Positions 21,525 through 31,730 of a stretch of DNA of 64,000 nucleotides are shown one piece after another. Both the position numbers and the translations under genes were made by a program. Below the pieces are notes generated by a model. It saw only the letters and a list, made by a program, of their open reading frames with translations, searched no databases and had not been told where the DNA came from. Source of the stretch: Aphanomyces cochlioides (lineage: Eukaryota; Oomycota; Saprolegniomycetes; Saprolegniales; Verrucalvaceae); the NCBI GenBank assembly GCA_019828595.1, contig JAHQRK010000020.1, positions 868,001 to 932,000 on the forward strand, given 5' to 3'. Every line of letters starts with the position of its first letter. Position 1 is the first letter of the stretch.

Positions 21525-21654
21525 GAGCAAGTCGCGATTCGCAGAGAGAAGCGGACAGCGACGATCTGGGTGCTGAGTCTGACGCCGGCATAGTATGTGC
21601 GCGGAAGTCGACCAGCGATGATAGCCATATCACTCGAGGTGGTCGGGCGGAATT

Positions 21655-21950
21655 AATTTTGACGCAAGCAAATTGACGAAACAATTGTCGCATACAAGTT
21701 TCAAGTGAAAAGAAATTGAAAGTTTAGAACATGTTTTCAAACATTTAAAACGTTTGAAATTACACTATTTAATGGTCACGATTGAGGACAATACTATAAG
21801 AAAATGTTTGCGTAAACTTAAATAGTGTATGCGTCAGTTAATTGACAGTAATCTATTCCTAGCACGATACGTATTCAAAAGATTACCCAGACTGTGAAAC
21901 ATTTTCAAAACATCTCAAATTTCCAGTTTTGAACCAAAACGACAATATAT
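21655..21950 (+). repeat. Dispersed AT-rich repeat, copy 1
   Basis: About 300 bp beginning AATTTTGACGCAAGCAAA and ending GACAATATAT, with a shared core (TTTCAAGTGAAAAGAAATTG, then AAAACGTTTGAAATTACAC). It is strongly similar to 25897-26128 in the same orientation. Non-coding, probably a miniature element or LTR relic. The rest of 21951-22184 is AT-rich and should hold the promoter of the Crinkler gene. Confidence 0.7.
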
Positions 21951-22184
21951 TGTGAAATTTGATATTTTAGCTCATCACCTCTCACAACTTTAATATAGAA
22001 ATTTGTATGTCACCTTTAACAAATCGTCCTCCTTAACAAATATACTACGGTATATATGTTTATCTTATCGTTAAATTGAAATTAATTTATGAATATCATA
22101 TGTTGGAGGTTTCCCTTGAACTGTGAATATATATGTTTGTACAGGTTTATTCATTGTTGAAGTGAATTCTCCCATTTCCGAAAA

Positions 22185-23499
22185 ATGCCGAAATTGTTCT
22201 GCCTCGTTGTTGGGCATGAGGGAAGTCCTTTCTCCGTGAACATTGCTGCGGACGAGACCGTCGACGATCTCAAGAAGTTGATCAAGGTGGAGAAAGAACA
22301 CAGTATCACTTGCGACGCGGATCGCCTGGAGCTTTACCTGGCAAGGAATGGGTTGAGCAGGGATGAAGCAAAAGCTGCGACGCTTGACGAAGATAGAAAG
22401 GTTCCAGGGTGCATCAAGATGGATGAATTATTGCGAATCCAGAACGATCATCACTTTGGAATGAATTTTCAACCGGAAGAAGGAAAAATCTATGTATTGT
22501 GGTGGTACCAGAAGGTGCAGCCAGTCCGTTGTCTCCAAGTGTGTTTTGGGTGGTGAATGGCTCAGTGGAGAACGCTCTTGATGTGAAAGGAGTCAGTTCT
22601 AGACTCTATCGTATGGCTGATTTGAACCACGGATACTATGATCCAAACCATCCTGATGCATTCGTATACGACGACAAGAAATTGATGGTTCATATTCTTT
22701 TTGAAACAAGTAAGATTGTTCGCTGTCTCTTTTATTGATATCATTTGTAGAGGAGAAAGCACTGGATTTTGACACCACATTCCGTAATGAATCCCAAACA
22801 ATTTTGTCTCCTCTGAATAATCTCACGATCGTGTCAAATGTCGATCACACTTCTCGTCCATCAAACCAATTCAAATTACGACGAGTCGAATTTGGGGATT
22901 ATGACCCAAGTTCATCACCATCTCCACAAGAAACGATATCCCAGATTTCGACTCCATCGGCCGTCTCATATTCGGATCAACACACTGAAGTATTTCAATA
23001 TCAACGAATTGAACACGTCAAGGCATTTGGATACACCGGGAAAGCTGAAAAGGCCCATTTGATGTCTAAGGAACATTGCGAGATTTATCAAAGTTACAAA
23101 AGGTACAAAAAGGACCCGAACTACATTCTGGCTCTTTCTCGTACGATGCATGGATGGTTTGACGCTCTTGACACTTACTTTCCTCTGTTCAAACTTGATG
23201 TTGAATCCTGGGAAGAGCAACCAAGCGTCAATGGGAGATACAAGGTTGAGTGTTGATTTTGGAATTTCTTATTGATTGTGTAGGTGATATTAAAAGTGAC
23301 AGCGGCGAGTCATGAGTGCAAGGATGATGTGTTTGATCGATTGAAAGAGGGCTCTGAACGAACAAATGATCCCTTGACTATGAATACGTTCGTGTACGTT
23401 GAAGATCCAAAAACATTTCAGTTCTGTCTGCAATGGAAAAGCAAAGAAATTCAAAAGAATCGGGATAGTTATTTCAGCATGAATTCGGCCATTTCCTGA
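22185..23499 (+). pseudogene. Crinkler (CRN) effector gene with HNH-like C-terminus, one frameshift
   Basis: CRN proteins are secreted by oomycetes into host cells and act mostly in the nucleus. The N-terminal ~110 residues have the ubiquitin-like CRN header with L-Y-L-A-R-N at residues 50-55, matching the L-x-L-A motif of the family. At about 22497-22500 the frame is one base short: the header reads into a TGA at 22554-22556, while the natural continuation is in the next frame. Two introns follow (22710-22750 and 23245-23283, GT-AG). The C-terminal domain has A-H-L, then P-N-Y-I-L-A-L and M-H-G-W-F-D, an H...N...H pattern as in HNH nucleases (my inference). Total about 411 codons. The frameshift could be real decay or a sequencing error. 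Confidence 0.8.
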
Positions 23500-23575
23500 T
23501 CTAGACATGTAGTTGAGAATGTGAGCGAAGCGATCAATAAGGAGGGAAGAAACTCTGTTTCTCTCAACCTTTTTA

Positions 23576-24462
23576 TACTCTGGTGTTGTCTTGGGCCGCA
23601 TTGTCTGCGCCTCCATCGTCGGCTTCCAAAACGAACAAGACGCCGCCAACGTCGACGCTTTCTTGGAAGACAAGCCCAAGGCTGCGTATGCCCGTCCCCT
23701 TGAATCCACCATGGAGAAGATCCGCACACGCGCTGCTATGTACTCTCGCGACGTTGCCACCCTCGAGGCTTGGATCAACGCGTTGTAAGTGATCAAAGAT
23801 TCTTGCAACATAGACTTTTATGACGTGGTGATCAAAGTAGAGTACAGAGTTTGGATAAGTTAGTCGCCCAACTTGGCCAACGCGTCGAGCATGTCTTCCA
23901 AGTCGTCGTATTCAGCACACAATTGCTCGACTTGGGCGGGCGAGAACGAGTTGGGCGTGTTGGCAAAGATGTCGTCGATGGAGTTCTTGTGCTTGGCGTC
24001 GAGAGTGCACGCAAAGTAGTGCTGGACCATGAGTTGGGTCTGGCGGGACGACATGTGTCCGAGCTTGACCTTCTTGTTGACTCGACCTGGTCGGATGAGT
24101 GCGGGGTCGAGCATCTCGGGGTGGTTGGTCGACATGATGAGGATGCGTCCTGGACTGTCCACGACGCCGTCCAAGACATTCAACAGACCCGCGAGGTTGA
24201 GCTTGTCTTTGTTTCCATACGACGACGACGACGACGACGAGGATTTCGAGTTGACTGGACCAAGGAGAGACACATCACTCGACATGCCTTCCATGATCGA
24301 GACCAAGTCGAGCATGGTGTCCAGCTCAGGCTTTTCAGTCGACTGAGCGGCCGTCCGAGCCAAGACGACATTCGACGCACAGTCGACGTCCTCCATGACA
24401 AACACGAGATTCTCAAAGCCGAGCTTGATGGGCAAATCTTCTCCCGCTAAGCCAAACTTGAG
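23576..24462. pseudogene. Copy of the aminopeptidase 3' end plus BCS1 3' end
   Basis: This 887-bp block matches 8258-9144 with no length change. It holds the last ~70 codons of the aminopeptidase on the + strand with its stop, the convergent gap, and the last ~200 codons of the BCS1-like gene on the minus strand from its stop back to before Walker B. Both gene pieces lack starts. The left border lies 77 bp after the Crinkler stop; the right border joins directly to a truncated transposase at 24463. Differences from the source are few, so the copy is recent. Confidence 0.92.
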
Positions 24463-25324
24463 CATTGTCCACAAGCAATACGATTTTTCGGCCCTCTTGG
24501 ACCATTCGAGCATTCAATGCTGACAGGTAGGTCTTGAAGATTCGTCCATTCATCCAACCCTTCTTGCTAGATTCATAATTGAAACCCAGTTGGTGCCCTG
24601 AGCTGCCATTGAAGCAACGCGGCCGAGCTGCTGTCCCAATGAAGAGAGGCTCCACGTGATCCGTGCCAGTCGAATTGGTGGTGAGAGCGACTGTAATTCG
24701 CTTTTTTGACTTCTTCGATCCAGGGATGCGGCTTCTTGTAATCGAGCGGTTGGGCGACATGCAGTAGAAGAGCGCTGTTTCGTCCATATTGTACACGTTC
24801 GAAGGGTGGTAGCTGCTGACAGTTCGATTCATGTCTTGTCGTCCGTCGCTTACGACGTTTGGAGCCACTGATCCTGCCTCTCCATGTTGTACTTTGGACG
24901 AAAAGCCGTGTCTTATTTGAAATTTGTGGAGCCATCCTTTCGAAAACTTGATCGTTACGGATGGTTGTATGTTAAGCTGTGTACAAAACAAAAGGGCTTG
25001 CTTTCGAATTAGCTCCCCCGTTATACAAACACCAAGCACTTCGCAACGTAGCACCCACCCAACGAGCATTGTTTCGACTGCGGGGAGTGTGACTGACTGG
25101 TCAATAGATCGCTCTTTACTGTCAGCACGAGTGGAGCTAGTGACTGGACGCTTGATGATGTTCCCGATTGTTGCCTTTGTAGGCGGTTTTGTAAGGTTAA
25201 ACGTTTCGGCCGCCCATGCTGAAAGCACTGAATAAGACGCACCAGGACGCAGTGCATGTTCGAGGCACAACTTGTGCTTGTCATCCAATGTCATTCTTGT
25301 CTTCGTCTTCCTTGGGGTAGACAT
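24463..25324 (-). pseudogene. Pogo/Tigger-type transposase, truncated at its second catalytic Asp
   Basis: From ATG 25324 the frame encodes an N-terminal helix-turn-helix region, a CENP-B-like DNA-binding part (G-W-L-H-K-F-Q-I-R-H-G) and the start of a DDE_1 catalytic domain with the first Asp in Y-N-M-D-E-T and the second in L-L-V-D-N-A. It is cut there by the junction with the BCS1/aminopeptidase copy, so the third acidic residue and C-terminus are lost. Tc1/mariner-superfamily transposases of this type cut and paste at TA. It is otherwise free of stops. Confidence 0.88.
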
Positions 25325-25342
25325 GGCTTCAAACACAAATGA

Positions 25343-25870
25343 TATTGTCTGATTGACTCAAAATTTCCGAACTTGGCTGAAATCGATCAAACTTTGAATC
25401 AATCACCAAATCGAACCAGCCAATCAGCATCCAGAGTTTGTTTAAACACACACAAAACACACCAACACACACACACATTAATTCATGTACCTTCCGATTA
25501 TACTTGAATTCACTATTGCCAGATTGATCACACAAATTTCGTCGATTTTGATCAAAACTGCAAATTTGGACGAAAAAGACAATACAATTCAAATGTTTGA
25601 AAGTACTCTATATTGTCAATTTCATTCGAAATTGTGATGGGGTCCGAAATGTATCGATTTTTCAAATCGATCTGCAAATCGCTCAGCCAATCAGAATCGA
25701 GTATTTACCTAATTCACGCAAAACACACGCAGACACACGATTAATTTGGGACGTTTGCCATACTTTCCATTTATACTTGACTTCAGTATGATTGAATCGA
25801 TTTGGAATCGAATTCGATTTTGGTAAAAAAATACAAATTTGGGTGAAAAGACAATACTATTGTGGTTTTA
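25343..25870. repeat. Tandem pair of a ~250-bp repeat
   Basis: Two similar units lie side by side, about 25343-25595 and 25612-25870. Each has GAATC.. then CAGCCAATCAG, an ACACACAC-rich stretch (CACACACAAAACACACC / CACGCAAAACACACGCAG), ATTAAT, TATACTTGA.TTCA and ends ACAAATTTGG..GAAAAAGACAATA-like. A single related unit lies in reverse orientation at about 51850-52095. It sits upstream of the truncated pogo transposase and may be its terminal region. Confidence 0.6.
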
Positions 25871-25896
25871 ATGAAAAACTGGAGTTGTGCAGTATA

Positions 25897-26128
25897 AATT
25901 TTGACGCAAGCAAACAGTTGACGCATACAAATTTCAAGTGAAAAGAAATTGAATGTTTCGAACAAGTTTTCAAACATTTAAAACGTTTGAAATTACACTA
26001 TTTAATGGTCACGGTCGAGGTGAATATAAGAAAATGTTGCATAAACTTTAAATAGTGTATGCGTCAATTAATTGAAACATTTTCAAAACATATCAAATTT
26101 CCAGTTTTGGACCCAAACGACAATATAT
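25897..26128 (+). repeat. Dispersed AT-rich repeat, copy 2
   Basis: Same family as 21655-21950, slightly shorter, with the same start and end motifs. Confidence 0.7.
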
Positions 26129-26763
26129 GACTTATGGAGTTTATTACTACCTCTGTTTTCGAATGATTGCAAGTGAACATTCAGTCTTATAGATTATTCT
26201 AGTATAAAGAATCCGTATTTAAAAAGCCATGCAAAATCGATGGCAACACTACCGAGGAGGTTACAGACTTTACTTCTTCTCCTAGTAGAAAGTTAAATCG
26301 CTCTAGATCGACTGTTTTATCTTGAGACTTCTTCCTTTGTAAGGTTAGCATCGGTTATCGCCTTGGACTTTGATAACTGTGTCCATGACTCGCTGAAGAG
26401 TCACGGGGGTTTCGGGGTTTGGGGTTTAGTCTTTTGGGGTTTGGGGGTTGACTTATCATGAATTGAATGCGTCAATCATCAGTATTGCGAGTTCAAACAA
26501 CCTGCAAGCTCTTCTACATCATAGAGTGAGTATTTAACGTCTATTTTAACAAGAAACAGCTTTCGTTTGTTGTCCTAGGAAGGCATCGATTGAATCATCT
26601 CCTCGGTGAAGTTTATCTTGATGTTTGTATGTGGCATCGAAACTTCGCCTTTGTCAGGGAAAACGGAAAATATAATTCCGCAAAAAAATGGCATGGACTT
26701 AATGCACTAATTAGGACTCTGCCACCAATTTTCAAACCAATCACCAAAATCTAAGTTGACTTA
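26129..26763. other. Non-coding stretch with an inverted repeat arm and a T/G-rich patch
   Basis: No gene supported. It contains one arm (26150-26175) of a 26-bp perfect inverted repeat whose other arm (26771-26796) lies in the end of the neighbouring transposase gene. A G/T-rich patch at about 26406-26450 (GGGGTTT-like units) resembles but does not match telomeric repeats. Confidence 0.5.
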
Positions 26764-26796
26764 TTAGGTCCACTTGCAATCATTCGAAAACAGAGG
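26150..26796. repeat. 26-bp perfect inverted repeat linked to the transposase end
   Basis: CCTCTGTTTTCGAATGATTG... at 26150-26175 is the exact inverse of 26771-26796, which codes for the C-terminus of the pogo-like transposase. The two arms are about 600 bp apart. Confidence 0.85.
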
Positions 26797-28227
26797 TTCG
26801 TCCTGAACTTCCTCTGCCATATTCAAGGCTTGTAAAATTGACACAACAGATTCACAATCAGCATCAACATGGTCAATCAAGTCATCGTTCATACAACTTG
26901 GGGTGTCCACCAGCTTTGCATGTTCAAAACCCTTGATAATTGTGCTTGGTCTCACGTTATTCCATGCTTGTATGATCCATGAGACTACAGATCGCCTAGA
27001 AGGTGGGACTATGTTCAAAGGAACTGCTTGAGAGTTTAGTAGATAGCGCAAATTATCGATCCACTTTCGTCGCAAGAAATCCTTCAATGGTTTATTCCAT
27101 GCAATGTCTGCAGGTTGACACATCCAAGTGAATCTCGGGGGAATTTTCATCAATACAACATTCAGTTCTTGGGCCTTTTGAATCACAGCGGGGGTAAAGT
27201 GACCTGAAAAATCATCCCATAGTAGCAGCACTCTTTCATTCATATTTGAACGTCGACCAAAATGGTAGTCAAGGAATTTCAAGGAGATACTTGCATTCCA
27301 CCAAGCTGTTTTGTTTCCATACAATTAGCAATCGTTTGAAGCATGAAGATCCTCAATCTCTTGCCACACGAACCGGCCAAACCCATTGCGGTTGGCCATA
27401 TTTTGGGCCTCGACGTCGGCTCTCTTTGACGGCAAGGCTTTTAAAACAACAAATAAAGGGTACTTGTTCCCATAGGAGTCGCCCAAAAGCATGGCTGTGA
27501 CCCTCATCTTCTCTTTGCCACTGGTTTTAATCCACACTGTCTTGACTCCTGTCGTGTCCAAGGTCCTTTTAGGTAGATATTCATAAAACACTGCAGTTTG
27601 ATCAGCAATTGTAAATCCTTGAAACTCCTTCTTCAACCATTTTGGCACGTACAGCTTGGGCAAATTCACGACAAATGGCGTCTCCATAAGCAGACCTTGC
27701 TTGACCGACTCGAGTGCGATTCCGCAAGGACAGACTATGGCGTGCTCGAAAGTCGATGCACCACGTATTGGATGCTTTGAACTTCTCTGCGGGTATGCCC
27801 AGATCACGTGCGACGTCGACAGCCTTGATTTGGAGCATTGTTTGAGTAACAGGTATCCCTTCACGCCTGAGCTCAACAATCCATTGTACTATGTTGGCTT
27901 CGGCTTCGTCGGGCAAAGTCTTTGATGTTCCCACGGGGCGATTCTTTAGAGCATTAGCGGATGTTGTGTTGTATCCACGTTGCTCATATCAAAGCGCTGT
28001 TTTGACCATGAGTACACACGTTTCCGTTGAGATTCCCAACCCTGGTCTTTCAAATCTCCAAAGTACTTGGCGCGGACAGCTGCAATTCCTGCAACGCTGA
28101 AATAGTTGATGACTTCCAGTTTGAATGCGTTTGAAAAGCTTTTATATGCGTGCTTGGTAGGTTGCCTGCCCGGTCCGTGTAAGCTTGGTCTGCCGCGTCG
28201 AGTTTGAGTGGACGGGGGTGTATCCAT
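26764..28227 (-). pseudogene. Pogo-like DDE transposase with three lesions
   Basis: Pieces on the minus strand line up as one transposase: an N-terminal part from ATG 28227 (G-R-P-S-L motif, DNA-binding type), a middle part (27934-27602, with E-K-F-K-A-S-N-T-W) and the catalytic part (27601-26764) with the first Asp in A-D-Q-T-A, the second in L-L-W-D-D-F-S and the third in Q-P-A-D-I-A-W. Lesions: a frame change near 27940, one extra base near 27605, and an in-frame TAA at 27325-27327. The same family is represented by the element at 56735-58972, which makes the lesions easy to see. It was once a TA-targeting cut-and-paste enzyme and is inactive here. Its own terminal repeats were not identified. 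Confidence 0.85.
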
Positions 28228-29248
28228 TCCGAATGAAAGATCAAGTCGTATAAGAAATTATGTTGTATCAAGATTAAGAGATTATTATATTCTACATTTG
28301 ACAGTCACCCTTAACAAATACACTACGGTATATAAATTACAATGACAGTGTTTAAAATTAATAAGGAAGTTGATAAGAATAAAGTTAACCCTCTCGTGTG
28401 GGCCGCCCTGCGATTCGCAGGTTGGCGGCTAAGCCAATCAAAGTGACAAACAGTAGAGTACACTGGTCTTATCTACGATTGGCTAGAATTTATTGTTACT
28501 ACAATGCGAATCCACGCATCAAATTTTTGCGGTGTGGCAATTGCATGGAAGAATCGGAACGAATTTCAAGCAAGTTTGCCAAATCCTTCCATGATGCGGA
28601 TAAATAAACTGACTTTCCCGTCTCACTTTTCAGATTCGTCGCCAATGATCTCAGCCGACGAGCTTGCTCAATTGATTCGACTCGGCAAGAAGAAGTCGTT
28701 CCCTCGAAGAATGCGACTCTTGAGGCAACAGGCGTGTATGGTAGAACGACCGATCATTCCTAACCTCCGTTTTGACGTTTTGGCAATCTCGGATACCGAC
28801 TGTGAGCATAAATTTCGTTTCGATCGGAATGGCATTACTGAATTGACTCATCTGCTTAAAGTTCCCCTTGTCCTGGTCACTGAAGCAGGAGACCGCTGCT
28901 TTGGAATTGAGGGATTATGCATCTTGCTTAATCGCTTGTCTTACCCACGAAGATATTACGATTTGATTGCAACGTTTGGTCGATCCCGCGAATCACTGTG
29001 TCGGATATCAAATTTCCTGGTGGACTTGTTGTATGATCAGTGGCATGGATTGTTGTATTTCTGTTTGCATATTGTGGAACATCGACTGCAGTCATATTCC
29101 GACGCTGTTCGTGCCAAAGGAGCGATGATGGACAACATTTTTGGATTTATTGATGGATCCAAAATTGAGACGTGTCGTTTATCAGAAACGTGATTCACGA
29201 GGAAACATTGATACCCGACACGGTGATTTACAAAGAGTTATCTGCAGT

Positions 29249-29462
29249 TGTAGCGATCCTGAGCCACCGGTTTGGCTCAGGACTTCGGCTGAATGCTGTA
29301 ACGCAGTATACGACTTAGGAAACTAGCGTAAGCGCCCCTCAACACCAACCAAAGCGATGTGACAATAGGATGTGGCTTAAAGTTACAAGGATGTGCTAGA
29401 TTAGAGTTAAGTTGAGATATAATTCATTCTACAATTTGCCTTCCTCTGCCTAGTTTATTACA
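29249..29462 (+). repeat. 5' LTR of Ty3 element C
   Basis: 214 bp, TGTAGCGATC to TAGTTTATTACA. It contains a short internal stem (GAGCCACCGG/TTTGGCTC). Confidence 0.93.
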
Positions 29463-29464
29463 TT

Positions 29465-29482
29465 TGGTAGCACTTCTTGGTT
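29465..29482 (+). other. Putative primer-binding site of element C
   Basis: TGGTAGCACTTCTTGGTT begins two bases after the 5' LTR. A TGG start complements the CCA end of a tRNA; the tRNA was not identified. Confidence 0.5.
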
Positions 29483-29725
29483 GCCTTTACCTTTTCCCCT
29501 CTGTCCCTGGGTGTCCCTCTCTGTCCCTGTCCCTCAACCTTGCTTGCCAAGGTATTTCAACTGTCTTCTCGAAGCGGTTGTGTGGTCATTTTACTCGACA
29601 TCACAGTATTTCTCCACGAGTGGGTCCGCGTTGTTAGTCTCTTTTGAGCAGAATCGCCACTCCACCGAAGGAGTAAAGTACTAGTCTTGTGAATAATCCA
29701 TACACAGTCTAAGAGTGATCTATAG

Positions 29726-30112
29726 ATGCCTAGAAGCAACAATCGCGTTTCAAGCGTACACCAATTAGCGGCTGCCGAATCTATCGCGGATTTGTTCTCG
29801 ACTCCCAGCGAAGCGATCAAGTTGCGTGCTGACATCTACCGACTCTGCTCGTTCCAAAGCGTGGTCATCAAGAAACTGCGTGCCCTAATCCCTGAAGCAA
29901 AAAACCCCGACGCGCGCAACGTACTTCAAGCTCTTACGGATAACCTTATCCGGCGCAACACTCAAGTCGAAAATCTGATCAGTGGGACGGTCGAGCGTCC
30001 CACTCATCAATTACCGCGCAGCCCGCCTCAAGAAGAAAGCAGCCAATCAAAATCAAGAAAAAGCGAAATCCAAGTCGAAGACGAAGAAAAGTCAAAAATA
30101 GAAAAAGAATAG
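29726..30112 (+). CDS. Extra ORF upstream of gag in element C, 128 aa
   Basis: ATG 29726 to TAG; the product is a helical, charged protein with a Ser/Glu/Lys-rich tail (P-P-Q-E-E-S then K-S-K-I-E-K-E) and no recognised domain. It is in the same strand as gag and separated from it by about 105 bp that are almost only A-rich. It may be an accessory protein or the N-terminal part of gag made separately; a function cannot be assigned. Confidence 0.55.
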   Translation: MPRSNNRVSSVHQLAAAESIADLFSTPSEAIKLRADIYRLCSFQSVVIKKLRALIPEAKNPDARNVLQALTDNLIRRNTQVENLISGTVERPTHQLPRSPPQEESSQSKSRKSEIQVEDEEKSKIEKE

Positions 30113-30217
30113 CTTAGTCTTTTTAAGAAAACAAAAAAGACAGCAAAAAAAGAAAATAGAACTAAGTTAGAAAAAGAATACAAAACAAAACACTTTAAAA
30201 AAAATCAGAAAAAAAAG
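30113..30217 (+). promoter_or_regulatory. A-rich leader before gag of element C
   Basis: About 105 bp with long A runs between the extra ORF stop and the gag ATG. It could let ribosomes reinitiate or bind internally (inference); no structure is evident. Confidence 0.3.
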
Positions 30218-30982
30218 ATGGTAGAATTAGAGCAATTATTTGCAACAATGTTAGAAACAATTCATAGATTAGAGAAAAATTTGGAAGAAGTCTCCAAGAC
30301 ACAATCCCTTCAAGTTGAAGTCCAAAAAGAAAGCAACAAGCGACATGAAGAAAGTCGACGTGGTCAAGAATACAAAGTTGAAGGCCTTACAATGCCGAAG
30401 TATCAAGGAAGAATGGACGAAAGCATTAGTCTATACATACATCAAGTAAACACATATTTCAAGGCGAAAAACATCGACCCTAAACTGAATCAAGAGACGC
30501 ATACAAGATGCATTGCCATGGTCGTAGCCAACTTTCGGGGCTTAGCAGCAGCCTGGTATCAAGACCGCCTACACACAAGTGGCGAACCACCAAAAACACT
30601 CCTCGAACTCGAAGAAGAACTCCGATATGAATTCGAGCCCGATGACTTACAAGACTGCATCCGCGACCAACTCTACGAGTTGAAGCAAGCTAACTGCGCC
30701 AATTTAATGGACTATGTCGGCAAGTTCCGCCGTATTTGCACTCAAGTCCAAGACATGACCGAGCGCGACAATATATCCTTTTTCCAACGCGGCCTACGAA
30801 CAAGAACAAGAGAAGAAGTTCAATATAGAAGATGTGAATCAGTAACCGAAGCCATTCAAGTAGCTCTAGACTTTGAGCGAGCGCATAGTTTCACTCTCGG
30901 AAACAATGGAAGAGACCCCGCCACCAGCAACGCCGTGACCAACACCACAGACCCGATTCCAACGCAATCACCAAGGCAATGA
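30218..30982 (+). CDS. Element C gag (capsid), 254 aa
   Basis: ATG 30218. An N-terminal coiled coil is followed by a retrotransposon capsid domain (F-R-G-L-A-A-A-W-Y...L-L-E-L-E-E-E-L...F-R-R-I-C-T). It ends at TGA 30980-30982. The following zinc knuckle and protease are in the +1 frame, which is open from about 30940 and overlaps the end of gag, consistent with programmed +1 frameshifting or with a mutation. Confidence 0.85.
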   Translation: MVELEQLFATMLETIHRLEKNLEEVSKTQSLQVEVQKESNKRHEESRRGQEYKVEGLTMPKYQGRMDESISLYIHQVNTYFKAKNIDPKLNQETHTRCIAMVVANFRGLAAAWYQDRLHTSGEPPKTLLELEEELRYEFEPDDLQDCIRDQLYELKQANCANLMDYVGKFRRICTQVQDMTERDNISFFQRGLRTRTREEVQYRRCESVTEAIQVALDFERAHSFTLGNNGRDPATSNAVTNTTDPIPTQSPRQ

Positions 30983-31730
30983 CCAGCGACAACGGCCAAA
31001 CAATCAAGACTCAAGACATTTTTCTTCCTTCCGTCAACCGCAGCCAGAGCGTGACGAATATGACATGGAAGTCGATAACGCGCAAATGAATCGAAACTCT
31101 CAGCGTGGTCCTCGAACCTGCTACAAGTGCGGCCGAGTAGGCCATCTAGCCAATGTCTGCCGAAGCTCTCAACGGTTTCACCAGAACAACCAAAACAACA
31201 ATTTCCGCCGTTCAAACCACAACAACACAGCAGTGACTTTCTCTGGAACACAATCATCTCGTCCAACTAACGGACAACACAATGTTCAAGTTCAAGAAGC
31301 CGAAGACAGCGATGAAGAAGAAGAAATTGAAGTGATCAACACGCACGTTGCTCAAAGCAAGTACAAGGAAGTCCAAACGGAAAATCAACTGATGATTTCA
31401 GAAGGTCAACTGGATGGAGAGCCAGTAAAGATTTTAATTGACAGCGGTGCTACAAACCTTCTGTGCCGTCCTGGCCTCTGTGACCAAGTCATTCGGGAGA
31501 AAGAAGCCATCATTGAAGGATTTGACGGACAAAACTCTGGCGTAAAACGAGTAAATGAAGCTGAAGGTTCTCTCGTTCTCGAAGGAATGTCTTTTCCCAA
31601 CTTACCGTTTACGGAATGGGATCTGGGTTCGAAGAACTTTGACGTGATTTTGGGACACCATGGTTCCATCGCTTTAATCCCATTGTGGATTGGAGAAATC
31701 ACAAGATTTTATCGATCAATGGAAGAGTAG
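30940..31730 (+). CDS. Element C nucleocapsid and protease
   Basis: This frame overlaps the end of gag and has no ATG until 31065, so it is probably translated as a gag extension. It encodes a Gln/Arg-rich linker, a CCHC zinc knuckle (C-Y-K-C-G...H-L-A-N-V-C), an acidic stretch and an aspartic protease with active site I-D-S-G-A-T. Near 31660 the natural reading (F-N-P-I-V-D-W, the usual join to RT) continues in another frame, so one base seems to be lost and the frame stops at 31730. Confidence 0.8.

Larger units (their letters stand above)
15777..21621. repeat. Palindrome 2: 2548-bp inverted repeat around a BCS1 fragment
   Basis: 15777-18324 and 19074-21621 are reverse complements of exactly equal length (2548 bp), each holding one LTR, gag-protease and the first ~100 bp of pol, with a 749-bp spacer of BCS1 sequence. 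Differences seen include two in the ~100 bp after gag, two amino-acid changes in gag and one in the LTR. Confidence 0.9.
19074..21621 (+). mobile_element. Element B: 5' LTR and gag of the same retrotransposon, truncated (plus orientation)
   Basis: A 5' LTR (19074-19414), leader and a complete gag-protease frame are followed by about 97 bp of pol, after which homology to element A ends at about 21621 (equivalent to 15777). RT, integrase and 3' LTR are absent. Identity with element A over 2548 bp is very high, with only a handful of differences noticed by eye. The sequence after 21621 is unrelated and AT-rich. Confidence 0.9.

Noticed and set aside
26400..26455. GGGGTTT-like run resembling telomeric repeats
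   Set aside because: Units are irregular (GGGGTTTGG, GGGGTTTAG, GGGGTTTGGG), few in number and not TTTAGGG arrays; better treated as simple sequence.
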